The notes under the pieces are model-generated. The model was not told the origin of the DNA and did not search any database. It saw only the letters and a list, made by a program, of their open reading frames with translations. A stretch of DNA of 64,000 bases from contig OZ245032.1 in assembly GCA_965224015.1 (NCBI GenBank), positions 2,418,001-2,482,000 of the forward strand, in the 5' to 3' direction. Of this stretch, positions 26,778 to 34,524 are shown in pieces. Positions within the stretch are counted from its first letter, which is position 1; every line of letters begins with the position of its first letter. A program made the translations under genes and the position numbers. This stretch comes from CBDCVD01 sp965224015. GTDB lineage: Bacteria > Pseudomonadota > Alphaproteobacteria > Rhizobiales > CBDCVD01.

Positions 26778-27596
26778 CTAACGGGCGTTTGCAGCCTGCT
26801 CCCCCTTCCCACCGCCCCTAGGCGGGGAGAACCGCAAGGACAGGCACGACATGCCGCCGTCCAGCTTTGCCGCCTCGCTGTTGTCGATTTCCTTCACCGT
26901 ATATCCTGCCTGCACGAGCCTGTCTGCGGTTTTGGCAAAACCTTTGGGCATCAGCACCAGATCGTTGCAGCGAACGGTATTGGCGGCGGCCTCTTCCCCC
27001 TCAGCCGTATGGATGAGCCGGTACCCATCAAAGCAACCGGTCGCCGACAGGCGCCTGGTGGACAAAAGGGTGTCTTCGTCCAGCAAAGAACAATCGGTCT
27101 TGAAATGTAGAATGTCGGGCGGCGTCCTAAGGATACGAACCCGATAGCCCCAGGGGCGCACAATCTCACGCAAGGCCTCAGCGCCGAGCCTGTTGGTTCT
27201 TGCCGACAGGCCGACAAGAATGTCCCGCTCGCGCGTCAGTACATCACCGCCATCGATAAAGCCGGGGGATTCAACGGCGTCAATCTGATCGTAAAACCGC
27301 GACAGGGTGGGCGCCAGGGTCTGGGGTTCGCCACGGCGGCTTGAGGCGCCGGGGCGCAACAGGACCGCCCCCTCGCCAAGGCAAAGGGCGGCGTCCTCGA
27401 CAAAAACGGAGTCGGGAAATGCCTCCAGAGGCTCAAGAACGGTCACCGCGGTGCCTGTTGCTACCAAGGCGTCCACATAGGCCGCATGGTGGCGCGTAAA
27501 CAGGGTCCAGTCCGGCGCCCCCGTGTCTTCGGCGCGCAAACCCAGGGTAATGCTGCGTCCGGGCTTGCGCACAATGGCGTGGGTAAAGCAATACAT
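26778..27596 (-). CDS. ddaH: N(G),N(G)-dimethylarginine dimethylaminohydrolase
   Basis: 272 aa, hydrolyses asymmetric dimethylarginine or monomethylarginine to citrulline and a methylamine. Catalytic residues expected in the family are visible: His164 in HFKTDCS, Cys251 in GGMSCLS, and the acidic pair in GFIDGGDVL near 112-120, followed by VGLSARTNRLGAE, strikingly like animal DDAH. Last gene of a five-gene minus-strand operon whose other members import a polar or basic amino acid; 9 bp follow the preceding permease. Arginine deiminase is a less likely alternative because of the short length. A short Pro/Gly-rich tail looks non-essential. Confidence 0.87.
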   Translation of the reverse strand: MYCFTHAIVRKPGRSITLGLRAEDTGAPDWTLFTRHHAAYVDALVATGTAVTVLEPLEAFPDSVFVEDAALCLGEGAVLLRPGASSRRGEPQTLAPTLSRFYDQIDAVESPGFIDGGDVLTRERDILVGLSARTNRLGAEALREIVRPWGYRVRILRTPPDILHFKTDCSLLDEDTLLSTRRLSATGCFDGYRLIHTAEGEEAAANTVRCNDLVLMPKGFAKTADRLVQAGYTVKEIDNSEAAKLDGGMSCLSLRFSPPRGGGKGEQAANAR

Positions 27597-27605
27597 GAAA
27601 CGCTC

Positions 27606-28298
27606 CTAAAGCGCACGCTTGGGTATGCGGTTCTCCATATAGCGAAACAAAACCACAAGCACGCCGGTCAGACACAAATAGATCAGCGCCACAAATAGCA
27701 AAGGTTCATAAATCCGATAGGTTTCCTGGCGCACGATGGTGCCGATACCATAGACCTCAAAAACCGTGATCGTCGCCGCCAAAGGGGTGGCCTTCAGGGT
27801 AAGAATAAATTCGCCAGCAAGGGTGGGGAACACATTTTGTAGCGCCCGTGGTAGCCAGATACGATAAAGAAGCCGAAATGGCGACATGCCGATGGCCCGC
27901 GCCGCCTCCAACTCGCCCCGGGGAACACCCCGAAACGCGCCGCGCATAATCTCCCCCTCATAACCGGCAACACTAAGCGAAAAAGCCACAACCGCATAAG
28001 GAAACGCATCGCGCAAAAGGGGCCACAAAAAACTCTCGCGAATACCGGGAATGGAGGGAAAAAGCGACCCCACACCATAGTAGATAAGCCACAATTGGAT
28101 CAGCAGGGGCGTGCCTCTAATGAGGATGCAAAAGCCTCTCGCCAGCCATGCGAGAGGGCGCGGGCCGGTCACCTGCACCAGGCCGATGGGGATCGCCATG
28201 GCCATGCCAAAGACAATCGACAAGACCAGAAGCTGCAGGGTCAGCCATAGGCCTTCGACAAATTTCGGTGCATATTCGGGAAGCCAATACCATTCCAT
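27606..28298 (-). CDS. Polar amino-acid ABC transporter permease (HisM/ArtM type)
   Basis: 230 aa inner-membrane permease. It has the EAA-like loop (GELEAARAIGMSPFRLLYRIWLPRAL split across about residues 135-160) and five hydrophobic segments. The start at 28298 (MEWYWLPEYAPKF) begins 4 bp after the upstream permease stop; an in-frame ATG at 28343 would overlap that gene. The two permeases probably form a heterodimer with the ATPase at 30.0-30.8 kb. Substrate is inferred as arginine or methylated arginine from the adjacent ddaH. Confidence 0.85.
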   Translation of the reverse strand: MEWYWLPEYAPKFVEGLWLTLQLLVLSIVFGMAMAIPIGLVQVTGPRPLAWLARGFCILIRGTPLLIQLWLIYYGVGSLFPSIPGIRESFLWPLLRDAFPYAVVAFSLSVAGYEGEIMRGAFRGVPRGELEAARAIGMSPFRLLYRIWLPRALQNVFPTLAGEFILTLKATPLAATITVFEVYGIGTIVRQETYRIYEPLLFVALIYLCLTGVLVVLFRYMENRIPKRAL

Positions 28299-28302
28299 GA
28301 CA

Positions 28303-29016
28303 TCAAGCCTGTAGCGGTTGGCCGCGCCTGTAGTGGCGCTCAATCCAGCCGAATATTGCCGTTGAGACCAAAGTCAGAAGCAGATAAAGACCGGCGGCCA
28401 CCACGTAGAACAGAAAATAGGCCTTGGTAGCGCCGGCGGCCTGTTTTGTCTCAAGAGCCAGTTCGCTAAACCCCACAACCGCCAGCAAGGCCGTGTCTTT
28501 TGTGGTGATCAGCCACAGATTGGCAAGGCCGGGTATGGCAAACGGCATCATTGCCGGGATGATCACCCGCGTATGGCGCTTGACAGCAGACATGCCGATG
28601 GCCTTGGCGGCCTCGACCTGGCCGGTCGGAACCGCCAGGAACGCGGCGCGCAACACCTCCGTGGAATAGGCCCCCTGAACAAAGCCAATAACATAAATGC
28701 CCGCCCACAGCCCATCAATATCGACGCGCGCCAGCCCCAGACTTTCGAGCACCGTATTGAGCAAATCCGTGCCCGCATAATAAAGCAACAGGATCAGCAC
28801 CAACTCCGGTACGGCGCGGATAAGGGTCGTGTAGGCCTCAAGGGACCAGCGCAAAACCGGTCCCCCGTAGATCTTGCCAAGGGCACCGCCAAGCCCGAGC
28901 AAAAGCCCCAGCATGTAAGCGCCAAGGGCGATCTGGACCGTACCCAATAGCCCGCGCAGCAGATTGCCCCCCCAACCGGGCGGTGTCAGAGCCAGATACG
29001 CCAAGGCCTGTTCCAT
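28303..29016 (-). CDS. Polar amino-acid ABC transporter permease (HisQ/ArtQ type)
   Basis: 237 aa, second permease of the operon. N-terminal PPGWGGNLLRGLLGTVQIALG, central RAVPELVLILLLYY (typical of HisQ/ArtQ) and EAAKAIGMSAVKRHTRVIIPAMMP, the cytoplasmic coupling loop. It lies 97 bp after the binding-protein gene. Paired with the downstream permease, as in octopine/histidine/arginine systems. Confidence 0.86.
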   Translation of the reverse strand: MEQALAYLALTPPGWGGNLLRGLLGTVQIALGAYMLGLLLGLGGALGKIYGGPVLRWSLEAYTTLIRAVPELVLILLLYYAGTDLLNTVLESLGLARVDIDGLWAGIYVIGFVQGAYSTEVLRAAFLAVPTGQVEAAKAIGMSAVKRHTRVIIPAMMPFAIPGLANLWLITTKDTALLAVVGFSELALETKQAAGATKAYFLFYVVAAGLYLLLTLVSTAIFGWIERHYRRGQPLQA

Positions 29017-29113
29017 GCCCTTTACCCTGTCGGCTTACCCTGTCGGCTGATTAAAGCACGCCGCGGGTGAATGGCAATTGTGCCCCCGGCAGGGCGAGGC
29101 CGAACCGGTGCAT

Positions 29114-29920
29114 TTACTCGCCGTAGATATCGAAGTCAAAGTATGCCTTTGAGATCGTATCGTAGGTACCATCGGCGCGAATTTTTTTGATCGCGGCATT
29201 GAGCTTGGCAGCCAGGGCGGTATCTTCCTTGCGCATGCCTCCCCCGACGCCGGGGCCGAAGATGGCGATATCATGCAACTGGCCTTTGATTTCACAACAG
29301 GCGCCGGCATCGCTGGTGAGAAAAGGCTGCATGGCGAGGGAGTCGCCGACGACCGCGTCAACGCGCCCGGCGACCAGATCCTGGTTGTGTTCGTCAAAGG
29401 TGCTGTAGGTCTTTACGGTGGCAATATCGCCGAAGTGCTTTTCAGCAAAATTGGCGTGGGTGGTGGAGACCTGAACACCGATAATCTTGCCCTTGGCGCT
29501 GGTGATGTCGCCACTGATGCTGGAGTTTTTCGGGGCCACGATGGTTGCCGGCGTGTTGTAGTATTTGTCTGAAAAGGCAATGGTTTTCAGGCGCTCCTCG
29601 GTGATCGACATGGAGGCCATGATGATATCGATTTTCTTGGCCAAAAGCGCGGGGATAATGCCGTCCCAGGCGATGGGAACGATTTCGCAGGTCTCTTCCA
29701 TGGCCGTGCACACGGCGCCGATGATCTCGACTTCCCAACCTTTCCAGGTCCCGTCGGCCGCTTTTTCCGCAAACGGCGGATACGCCTCCGCGGCAATGCC
29801 GATCTTAACCTCGGCGGCGGCAATCTGGGCGCTCAACATCACGCCAGCAACCATGCCTGTTAACACTTTCATGCCTGTTAACACTTTCATGCCTGTTAAC
29901 ACTTTAAAGAATTTTGCCAT
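29114..29920 (-). CDS. Polar amino-acid ABC transporter substrate-binding protein
   Basis: 268 aa periplasmic binding protein of the SBP_bac_3 family. The signal peptide contains a threefold KVLTGM repeat (18 bp unit; residues 6-23) before its hydrophobic core and ends at AAA before EVKIGIAAEAYPPF. Core motifs include WEVEIIGAVC, WDGIIPALLAKKIDIIMASMSITEERL and the C-terminal YDTISKAYFDFDIYGE. The repeat in the signal peptide is a probable slippage product whose copy number could vary. The gene follows the ATPase by about 80 bp. Confidence 0.88.
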   Translation of the reverse strand: MAKFFKVLTGMKVLTGMKVLTGMVAGVMLSAQIAAAEVKIGIAAEAYPPFAEKAADGTWKGWEVEIIGAVCTAMEETCEIVPIAWDGIIPALLAKKIDIIMASMSITEERLKTIAFSDKYYNTPATIVAPKNSSISGDITSAKGKIIGVQVSTTHANFAEKHFGDIATVKTYSTFDEHNQDLVAGRVDAVVGDSLAMQPFLTSDAGACCEIKGQLHDIAIFGPGVGGGMRKEDTALAAKLNAAIKKIRADGTYDTISKAYFDFDIYGE

Positions 29921-30000
29921 ACTGTTCTCCCTTCAGCGGATTTACCCTTATCCAATTCCCCACAGACAACGCGCATGCATTCTGTTCATACGCATGCCTG

Positions 30001-30831
30001 TTAGTGAACGGACTTCACAAATGTCCGGCAGCGCTCGCTGACCGGGGTTACAAAAACCTGATGCGGTGTTCCCTGTTCTTCGACCTTGCCCTCGTGCAGA
30101 TAAACCACCTGCGTGGAAACATCACGGGCAAATTTCATTTCATGGGTGACCATGATCATGGTACGGCCCTCCTCGGCAAGGGCCTGGATGACCTTGAGCA
30201 CTTCGCCAACCAGTTCCGGATCAAGCGCCGACGTGGGCTCGTCAAACAGCATCACTTTCGGCTCCATGGCAAGGGCACGGGCAATCGCTGCCCGTTGCTG
30301 CTGGCCTCCGGAGAGGAATGCGGGATACTGGTCGCGTTTGTCCCACAGCCCCACGCGATTAAGAATAACCTCGGCGCGCTGCATGGCCTCTTTCTTGGAA
30401 ATTTTCTCAACCTGCACCGGACCCTCAATGACATTTTGCATGATGGTCATGTGCTGCCACAGATTGAAGCTTTGGAAAACCATTCCCAACTGGGTGCGAA
30501 ACCGCTCCACCTGGCGCCGATCGGTGGGAATAAGCCCTTCCGGCCCCTGCTTGAATTTTATCGCTTCCCCGTCAAGATAAATGTCACCCTTTGTGGGCAG
30601 CTCAAGCAAGTTTATACAGCGTAAAAACGTGCTTTTGCCAGATCCGCTGGCGCCAATAACGGAAACAACGTCCCCTTGTGTCGCGGTCAGGGACACCCCT
30701 TTAATAACCTCAAGCGCGCCAAAAGACTTGTGCAGATCATCCACCCGGATAATATCGCGATCCGCGGCCTCACGCGCCAATGCCGAGGTATCTGAATTTC
30801 CCGATTGTGCAGGCTGTGTCATGGACACCAT
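30001..30831 (-). CDS. Polar amino-acid ABC transporter ATP-binding protein (HisP/GlnQ type)
   Basis: 276 aa from ATG 30831 (30822 also possible). Walker A GASGSGKS at about 60-67, SGGQQQRAAIARAL, Walker B VMLFDEPTSALDPE and the H-loop VTHEMKFARD are intact. The LIPTDRRQVERFRTQLGMVFQSFNLW segment is typical of HisP-type octopine/histidine/arginine transporters. First gene of the ddaH operon, divergent from the aminotransferase at 31.06 kb; the 225 bp between them should contain both promoters. A longer frame upstream is antisense to the aminotransferase and was not used. Confidence 0.88.
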   Translation of the reverse strand: MVSMTQPAQSGNSDTSALAREAADRDIIRVDDLHKSFGALEVIKGVSLTATQGDVVSVIGASGSGKSTFLRCINLLELPTKGDIYLDGEAIKFKQGPEGLIPTDRRQVERFRTQLGMVFQSFNLWQHMTIMQNVIEGPVQVEKISKKEAMQRAEVILNRVGLWDKRDQYPAFLSGGQQQRAAIARALAMEPKVMLFDEPTSALDPELVGEVLKVIQALAEEGRTMIMVTHEMKFARDVSTQVVYLHEGKVEEQGTPHQVFVTPVSERCRTFVKSVH

Positions 30832-31056
30832 GGGTTTTTCTGGCTGATTTGCCTTGTAGTAAGCCTTATTTTTGCTGACTTTGCAACAGGCAAATGGGGA
30901 CCTTGATTTGCCCGACCTGGCCTCCACCCCACCGACGGGGCCGCCCGTGCGTCCCCTGGAGAGAGGGTTAAGGGTTCGCCGGGAGTAAAATTTCGTATGC
31001 GAAAGGCGGCGATCATGGTATGCCGCGGTTTTCCATAACAAAGGGGGCCCGACATC

Positions 31057-32229
31057 ATGAAAACAACAGATATTACCCGACGTCTGCAAGGCTTGGGCGG
31101 GGCAAAATGGGATGTTCATATGCGCGCGCGCAAGCTTGCGGCGGCGGGTCAGGATATCATTGAGCTGACCATTGGCGAGCCCGATGTCGCAACGCCTTTG
31201 GCGCTGATCGAACAGGCGAGCGCGGCGATGCAGGGGGGACGGACAGGCTATTCCCTGGGTCGCGGGGAGCCCAATCTGCGCCGGGCCCTGGCAGCGCATT
31301 ATAGTGCCAGCAGTGCACGTCCCATCAGCGCTAACGAGGTGCTTTGCTTTCCCGGTACACAGACAGCCCTGTTTACGACCCTGATGGGTGTTGCCCAGGC
31401 TGGCGATGCGGTTCTGGTGGGGGATCCGATGTACGCCACCTACGAAGCGGTGATCCGCGCCAGCGGCGCCGATATGATCCCCGTGCCCCTTCATGCTGAA
31501 AAGGGGTTTCGCATGCAGGCCGCGGATGTGGCGGCGCGGATCACCGCCAATACGGTCGCCCTTTTGCTGAACACGCCCCATAATCCAACCGGGGCGATCC
31601 TGCAACGCGAAGAGATCACCGCCATCGGCGCCCTGGCCCGCAAACATGATTTGTGGATTATCTCGGATCAGGTTTACGAGGATTTGGTGTTTGCGGGGGC
31701 CGGGTTTCATTCGCTGCTTTTGCACGATGATTTGCGCGACCGTGTGATCGTGGTGTCATCGATTTCGAAGTCTCATGCGGCCCCTGGCTTTCGCAGCGGC
31801 TGGTGCATCGCGCCTTCGGCGTTTTGCGATACTTTGCTGCCTTTGTCCGAGTCCATGTTGTTTGGTAACCAGCCCTTTATTGCTGATATGACCGAAGTGG
31901 CGATACGCGAAGGCTCGTCGGTGGCGCCGGGGATGCGGAGGCGTTATGAAGCGCGTGCAAAACGATTGCGGGCAAAGCTTCATGAGCAGACGGGGTTGCG
32001 TGTGCACGTGCCTCAGGCGGGCATGTTTGCGCTGGTTGATGTCTCGGCAACAGGCTTGAGCGGGGCGGCGTATGCGGAGGACCTGTTGGCCACCCACGCC
32101 GTGGCGGTTATGCCGGGCAGCTCCTTTGGTGAGACCTTGCATGGCTGGGTTCGGGTGGCCCTAACCACCGCCGACACGCGCTTCGATACGGGATGCGCGC
32201 GCATGATCGCGCATTTTAAGGGCCTGTGA
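31057..32229 (+). CDS. PLP-dependent aminotransferase class I/II (arginine:pyruvate-type candidate)
   Basis: 390 aa fold type I aminotransferase. Substrate and cofactor motifs: ELTIGEPDVATP, GYSLGRGEPNLRRA, NTPHNPTGA, SDQVYEDLVF and the PLP lysine in SSISKSHAAPGFRSGW, plus the C-terminal Arg in WVRVALT. Its position, divergent from an importer and ddaH, suggests work on arginine-derived or related amino acids; an AruH-like arginine:pyruvate role is a guess from family resemblance and context. An aspartate-type aminotransferase is the plain alternative. Confidence 0.75.
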   Translation: MKTTDITRRLQGLGGAKWDVHMRARKLAAAGQDIIELTIGEPDVATPLALIEQASAAMQGGRTGYSLGRGEPNLRRALAAHYSASSARPISANEVLCFPGTQTALFTTLMGVAQAGDAVLVGDPMYATYEAVIRASGADMIPVPLHAEKGFRMQAADVAARITANTVALLLNTPHNPTGAILQREEITAIGALARKHDLWIISDQVYEDLVFAGAGFHSLLLHDDLRDRVIVVSSISKSHAAPGFRSGWCIAPSAFCDTLLPLSESMLFGNQPFIADMTEVAIREGSSVAPGMRRRYEARAKRLRAKLHEQTGLRVHVPQAGMFALVDVSATGLSGAAYAEDLLATHAVAVMPGSSFGETLHGWVRVALTTADTRFDTGCARMIAHFKGL

Positions 32230-32365
32230 GCAAAAGGTAGGGCGCGGTGAAACCTGTTGGTATCAAGCCTATACTGCTGGTATGAGATGGGCAAAGCCCA
32301 ATGTGTTTCGTATACAGATAGACTTGCTGGAGCCATTATCTGCCAACACTGGGCAGATAGACGCA

Positions 32366-32623
32366 TTACACCGGCCAGAACGAACGCAAAACAAGCAACA
32401 GAACGCCAAAGCCAATGCCGGACACGAGCCATTTGACCATGGCAAGTTCGGCGCGCAACATCTCTATGTCCTTATGTACAATCTCGATATCGTGCTTTGT
32501 TGCCACCGAATCACGCAAAGCCGCGTCCAAAGCGTCTGCTTGCGCTTCCGCCTGTTCACGGGAGATGCCAGACTTTTCCAGACGGGTGACATAGGTCAAT
32601 TTGTCAAAGGTAACCGTGCTCAT
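32366..32623 (-). CDS. Small coiled-coil membrane protein, DUF1640-like, copy 1
   Basis: 85 aa and the most diverged of five tandem paralogues. An N-terminal FDKLTYVTRLEKSGISREQAEA segment matches FDTLKLARGLETAGFPHEQA of the others; then a short helical, charged stretch and a C-terminal membrane segment (about 64-82). The lack of the extra heptads seen in copies 3 and 5 makes it the shortest. Function unknown; the family resembles CCDC90/DUF1640 proteins. Own promoter directly upstream. Confidence 0.7.
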   Translation of the reverse strand: MSTVTFDKLTYVTRLEKSGISREQAEAQADALDAALRDSVATKHDIEIVHKDIEMLRAELAMVKWLVSGIGFGVLLLVLRSFWPV

Positions 32624-32629
32624 GAGCTA

Positions 32630-32658
32630 TATATACGCCTTTGAGGGTGCAAAAACAA
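32630..32658 (-). promoter_or_regulatory. Promoter of DUF1640-like copy 1
   Basis: TTGTTT -35 (complement of 32653-32658), 17 bp, TATATA -10 (32630-32635), ATG 6 bp downstream. The transcript would begin at or very near the start codon. Confidence 0.55.
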
Positions 32659-32717
32659 TGAAGGGGTGAACGTTACCGCCGCCCCAGGACGCTCAATCTC
32701 TTTAGCAATGGCAACGG

Positions 32718-32990
32718 CTACAGCAATTTAATCAGTGCGGCGAGAACGGCGATTTGCCCCAGCATACCGCCGAACATCCATTTGAGGATATCGGCTTTAA
32801 GGCGGTGCTCAAACTCCCCCAAACGTAAATCCAAATGACTTTTTGTGACGAGGGAATCGTTGATAACCTGCGTTTGTTCCTTAACAAGGTGCGCCTGTTC
32901 TTCAGCCAGGGTTTCGGCCTGGCGCTCGGTGAACCCGGCTTCCTCAAGGCGCTTGGCGAACTTCAGGGTATCGAAAGTCAAAATGTTCAT
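32718..32990 (-). CDS. Small coiled-coil membrane protein, DUF1640-like, copy 2
   Basis: 90 aa from ATG 32990 (MNILTFDTLKFAKRLEEAGF). Predicted helix with VKEQTQVINDSLVTKSHLDLRLGEFEHRL, then the shared C-terminal ILKWMFGGMLGQIAVLAALI membrane segment. A small step in coiled-coil length sets it apart from copies 3-5. The 3' flank (GGCAACGGCTACAGCAATTT) is the same after copies 2-5, showing a duplicated unit of gene plus flanks. Confidence 0.72.
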   Translation of the reverse strand: MNILTFDTLKFAKRLEEAGFTERQAETLAEEQAHLVKEQTQVINDSLVTKSHLDLRLGEFEHRLKADILKWMFGGMLGQIAVLAALIKLL

Positions 32991-32997
32991 AAGGCGC

Positions 32998-33026
32998 AAT
33001 ATACACAATCAGGGGTGCAAAAACAA
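32998..33026 (-). promoter_or_regulatory. Promoter of DUF1640-like copy 2
   Basis: TTGTTT, 17 bp spacer, TATATT (32998-33003), then 7 bp to the ATG at 32990. Confidence 0.6.
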
Positions 33027-33085
33027 TGAAGGGATAAACTTTGCGGCCGCCCCAGGACGCTCAACCTTCTTGGCGGTGGCAACGG

Positions 33086-33454
33086 CTACAGCAATTTAAT
33101 GAGAGCGGCGAGAACGGCGATCTGCCCCAGCATACCGCCGAACATCCATTTGAGAATTTCGGTTCTGCTGGCGGCGATTTCCGTCTTTGTGGCAGCAATT
33201 TCCACGCGAAGACTGCCCTCCAGTTGGGTCACCTCGGTGCGCAGCGCCTCAATATCGGCCCTGGTGTCTTTGCGCAACGCCTCAATATCGGCCTTCAGGT
33301 GGTGCTCAAGCTCGCGCAGGTCGGACTTGGTGGCAACTTCGGTGCCCATGGTTTCGGCGAACACTTCCGCCGTCTTGAGCGCCTGTTCGTGGGGAAATCC
33401 GGCGGTCTCAAGCCCCCGGGCCAACTTCAAAGTATCAAAAGTAAATGCGTTCAT
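33086..33454 (-). CDS. Small coiled-coil membrane protein, DUF1640-like, copy 3
   Basis: 122 aa from ATG 33454 (MNAFTFDTLKLARGLETAGF). The coiled coil is the longest of the set, with two ADIEAL repeats and TEIAAS/TEILK repeats, ending in the common membrane segment (about 100-120). The variable number of heptad-like units among paralogues suggests in-frame slippage. No enzymatic motif is seen; presumed membrane-anchored coiled-coil protein. Confidence 0.75.
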   Translation of the reverse strand: MNAFTFDTLKLARGLETAGFPHEQALKTAEVFAETMGTEVATKSDLRELEHHLKADIEALRKDTRADIEALRTEVTQLEGSLRVEIAATKTEIAASRTEILKWMFGGMLGQIAVLAALIKLL

Positions 33455-33461
33455 AAGGCGC

Positions 33462-33490
33462 AATATACACAATCAGGGGTGCAAAAACAA
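33462..33490 (-). promoter_or_regulatory. Promoter of DUF1640-like copy 3
   Basis: TTGTTT (33485-33490), 17 bp, TATATT (33462-33467), ATG 7 bp on. Confidence 0.6.
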
Positions 33491-33549
33491 TGAAGGGGTG
33501 AACGTTACCGCCGCCCCAGGACGCGCAACCTTCTTGGCAGTGGCAACGG

Positions 33550-33831
33550 CTACAGCAATTTAATCAGTGCGGCGAGAACGGCGATCTGCCCCAACATACC
33601 CCCGAACATCCATTTGAGAATTTCGGCTTTCGCGGTACCTATTTCGGTTCTCACAGCAGCGATTTTAGCTTCCAGGTGGTGCTCAAGCTCGCGCAAGTCG
33701 GACTTGGTAGCGACTTCGGTGCCCATGGTTTCGGCGAACACTTCCGCCGTCTTGAGAGCCTGTTCGTGGGGAAATCCGGCGGTCTCAAGCCCCCGCGCCA
33801 GCTTCAAAGTATCAAAAGTGAATGCGTTCAT
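33550..33831 (-). CDS. Small coiled-coil membrane protein, DUF1640-like, copy 4
   Basis: 93 aa from ATG 33831. Identical to copy 3 through ATKSDLRELEHHL, then a shorter coil (EAKIAAVRTEIGTAKAEILK) and the same C-terminal membrane segment. It lacks the ADIEAL repeats. Confidence 0.74.
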   Translation of the reverse strand: MNAFTFDTLKLARGLETAGFPHEQALKTAEVFAETMGTEVATKSDLRELEHHLEAKIAAVRTEIGTAKAEILKWMFGGMLGQIAVLAALIKLL

Positions 33832-33838
33832 AAGGCTC

Positions 33839-33867
33839 AATATACGCCACCCGCGGTGCAAAAACAA
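33839..33867 (-). promoter_or_regulatory. Promoter of DUF1640-like copy 4
   Basis: TTGTTT (33862-33867), 17 bp, TATATT (33839-33844), ATG 7 bp on. The spacer differs from the other copies while both boxes are kept. Confidence 0.6.
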
Positions 33868-33926
33868 TGAAGGGGTGAACGTTACCGCCGCCCCAGGACG
33901 CGCAACCTCTTTAGCAGTGGCAACGG

Positions 33927-34274
33927 CTACAGCAATTTAATCAGTGCGGCGAGAACGGCGATCTGTCCCAGCATACCGCCGAACATCCATTTGAGAATTT
34001 CGGTTCTGCTGGCGGCGATTTCCACGCGAAGACTCCCCTCCAGTTGGGTCACCTCGGTGCGCAGCGCCTCAATATCGGCCCTGGTGTCTTTGCGCAACGC
34101 CTCAATATCGGCCTTCAGGTGGTGCTCAAGCTCGCGCAGGTCGGACTTGGTGGCGACTTCGGTGCCCATGGTTTCGGCGAACACTTCCGCCGTCTTGAGA
34201 GCCTGTTCGTGGGGAAATCCGGCGGTCTCAAGCCCTCGCGCCAGCTTCAAAGTATCAAAAGTAAATGCGTTCAT
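33927..34274 (-). CDS. Small coiled-coil membrane protein, DUF1640-like, copy 5
   Basis: 115 aa from ATG 34274. Nearly the same as copy 3 but lacking one seven-residue TKTEIAA unit before the membrane segment. First in transcriptional order of the five. Neighbouring genes give no clue to function: an aminotransferase lies on one side and a methylamine cluster on the other. Confidence 0.75.
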   Translation of the reverse strand: MNAFTFDTLKLARGLETAGFPHEQALKTAEVFAETMGTEVATKSDLRELEHHLKADIEALRKDTRADIEALRTEVTQLEGSLRVEIAASRTEILKWMFGGMLGQIAVLAALIKLL

Positions 34275-34281
34275 AAGGCGC

Positions 34282-34310
34282 AATATACGCGATCAGGGGT
34301 GCAAAAACAA
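34282..34310 (-). promoter_or_regulatory. Promoter of DUF1640-like copy 5
   Basis: TTGTTT (34305-34310), 17 bp, TATATT (34282-34287), ATG 7 bp on. Confidence 0.6.
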
Positions 34311-34524
34311 TGAAGGGGTGAACTTTACCGCCGCCCGCGCAGGGAGTGGGTAGGGTGATGCCGGTTCATGAAAAGGCCCACTTTATGTTTGATTTCGCAA
34401 GGGGGTGACGGGTAATGTGCGTGGAGGGTAGCGCGTAGCATCATCCTGGTGCAACAAAACCGGTGCAACAAAACCGGTGCAACCAAAGATGCGCGCATTG
34501 ATCATCACGCGACGGAGGAACCCT

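Noticed and set aside
30840..31725. N-terminal extension of the HisP-type ATPase frame to 574 codons
   Set aside because: The extra part is antisense to the aminotransferase gene and unlike any ABC protein.
33041..34353. Plus-strand frames opposite the DUF1640-like genes, repeated in several copies
   Set aside because: Their similarity to each other follows from the duplicated minus-strand genes, which have promoters, sensible coiled coils and membrane ends.
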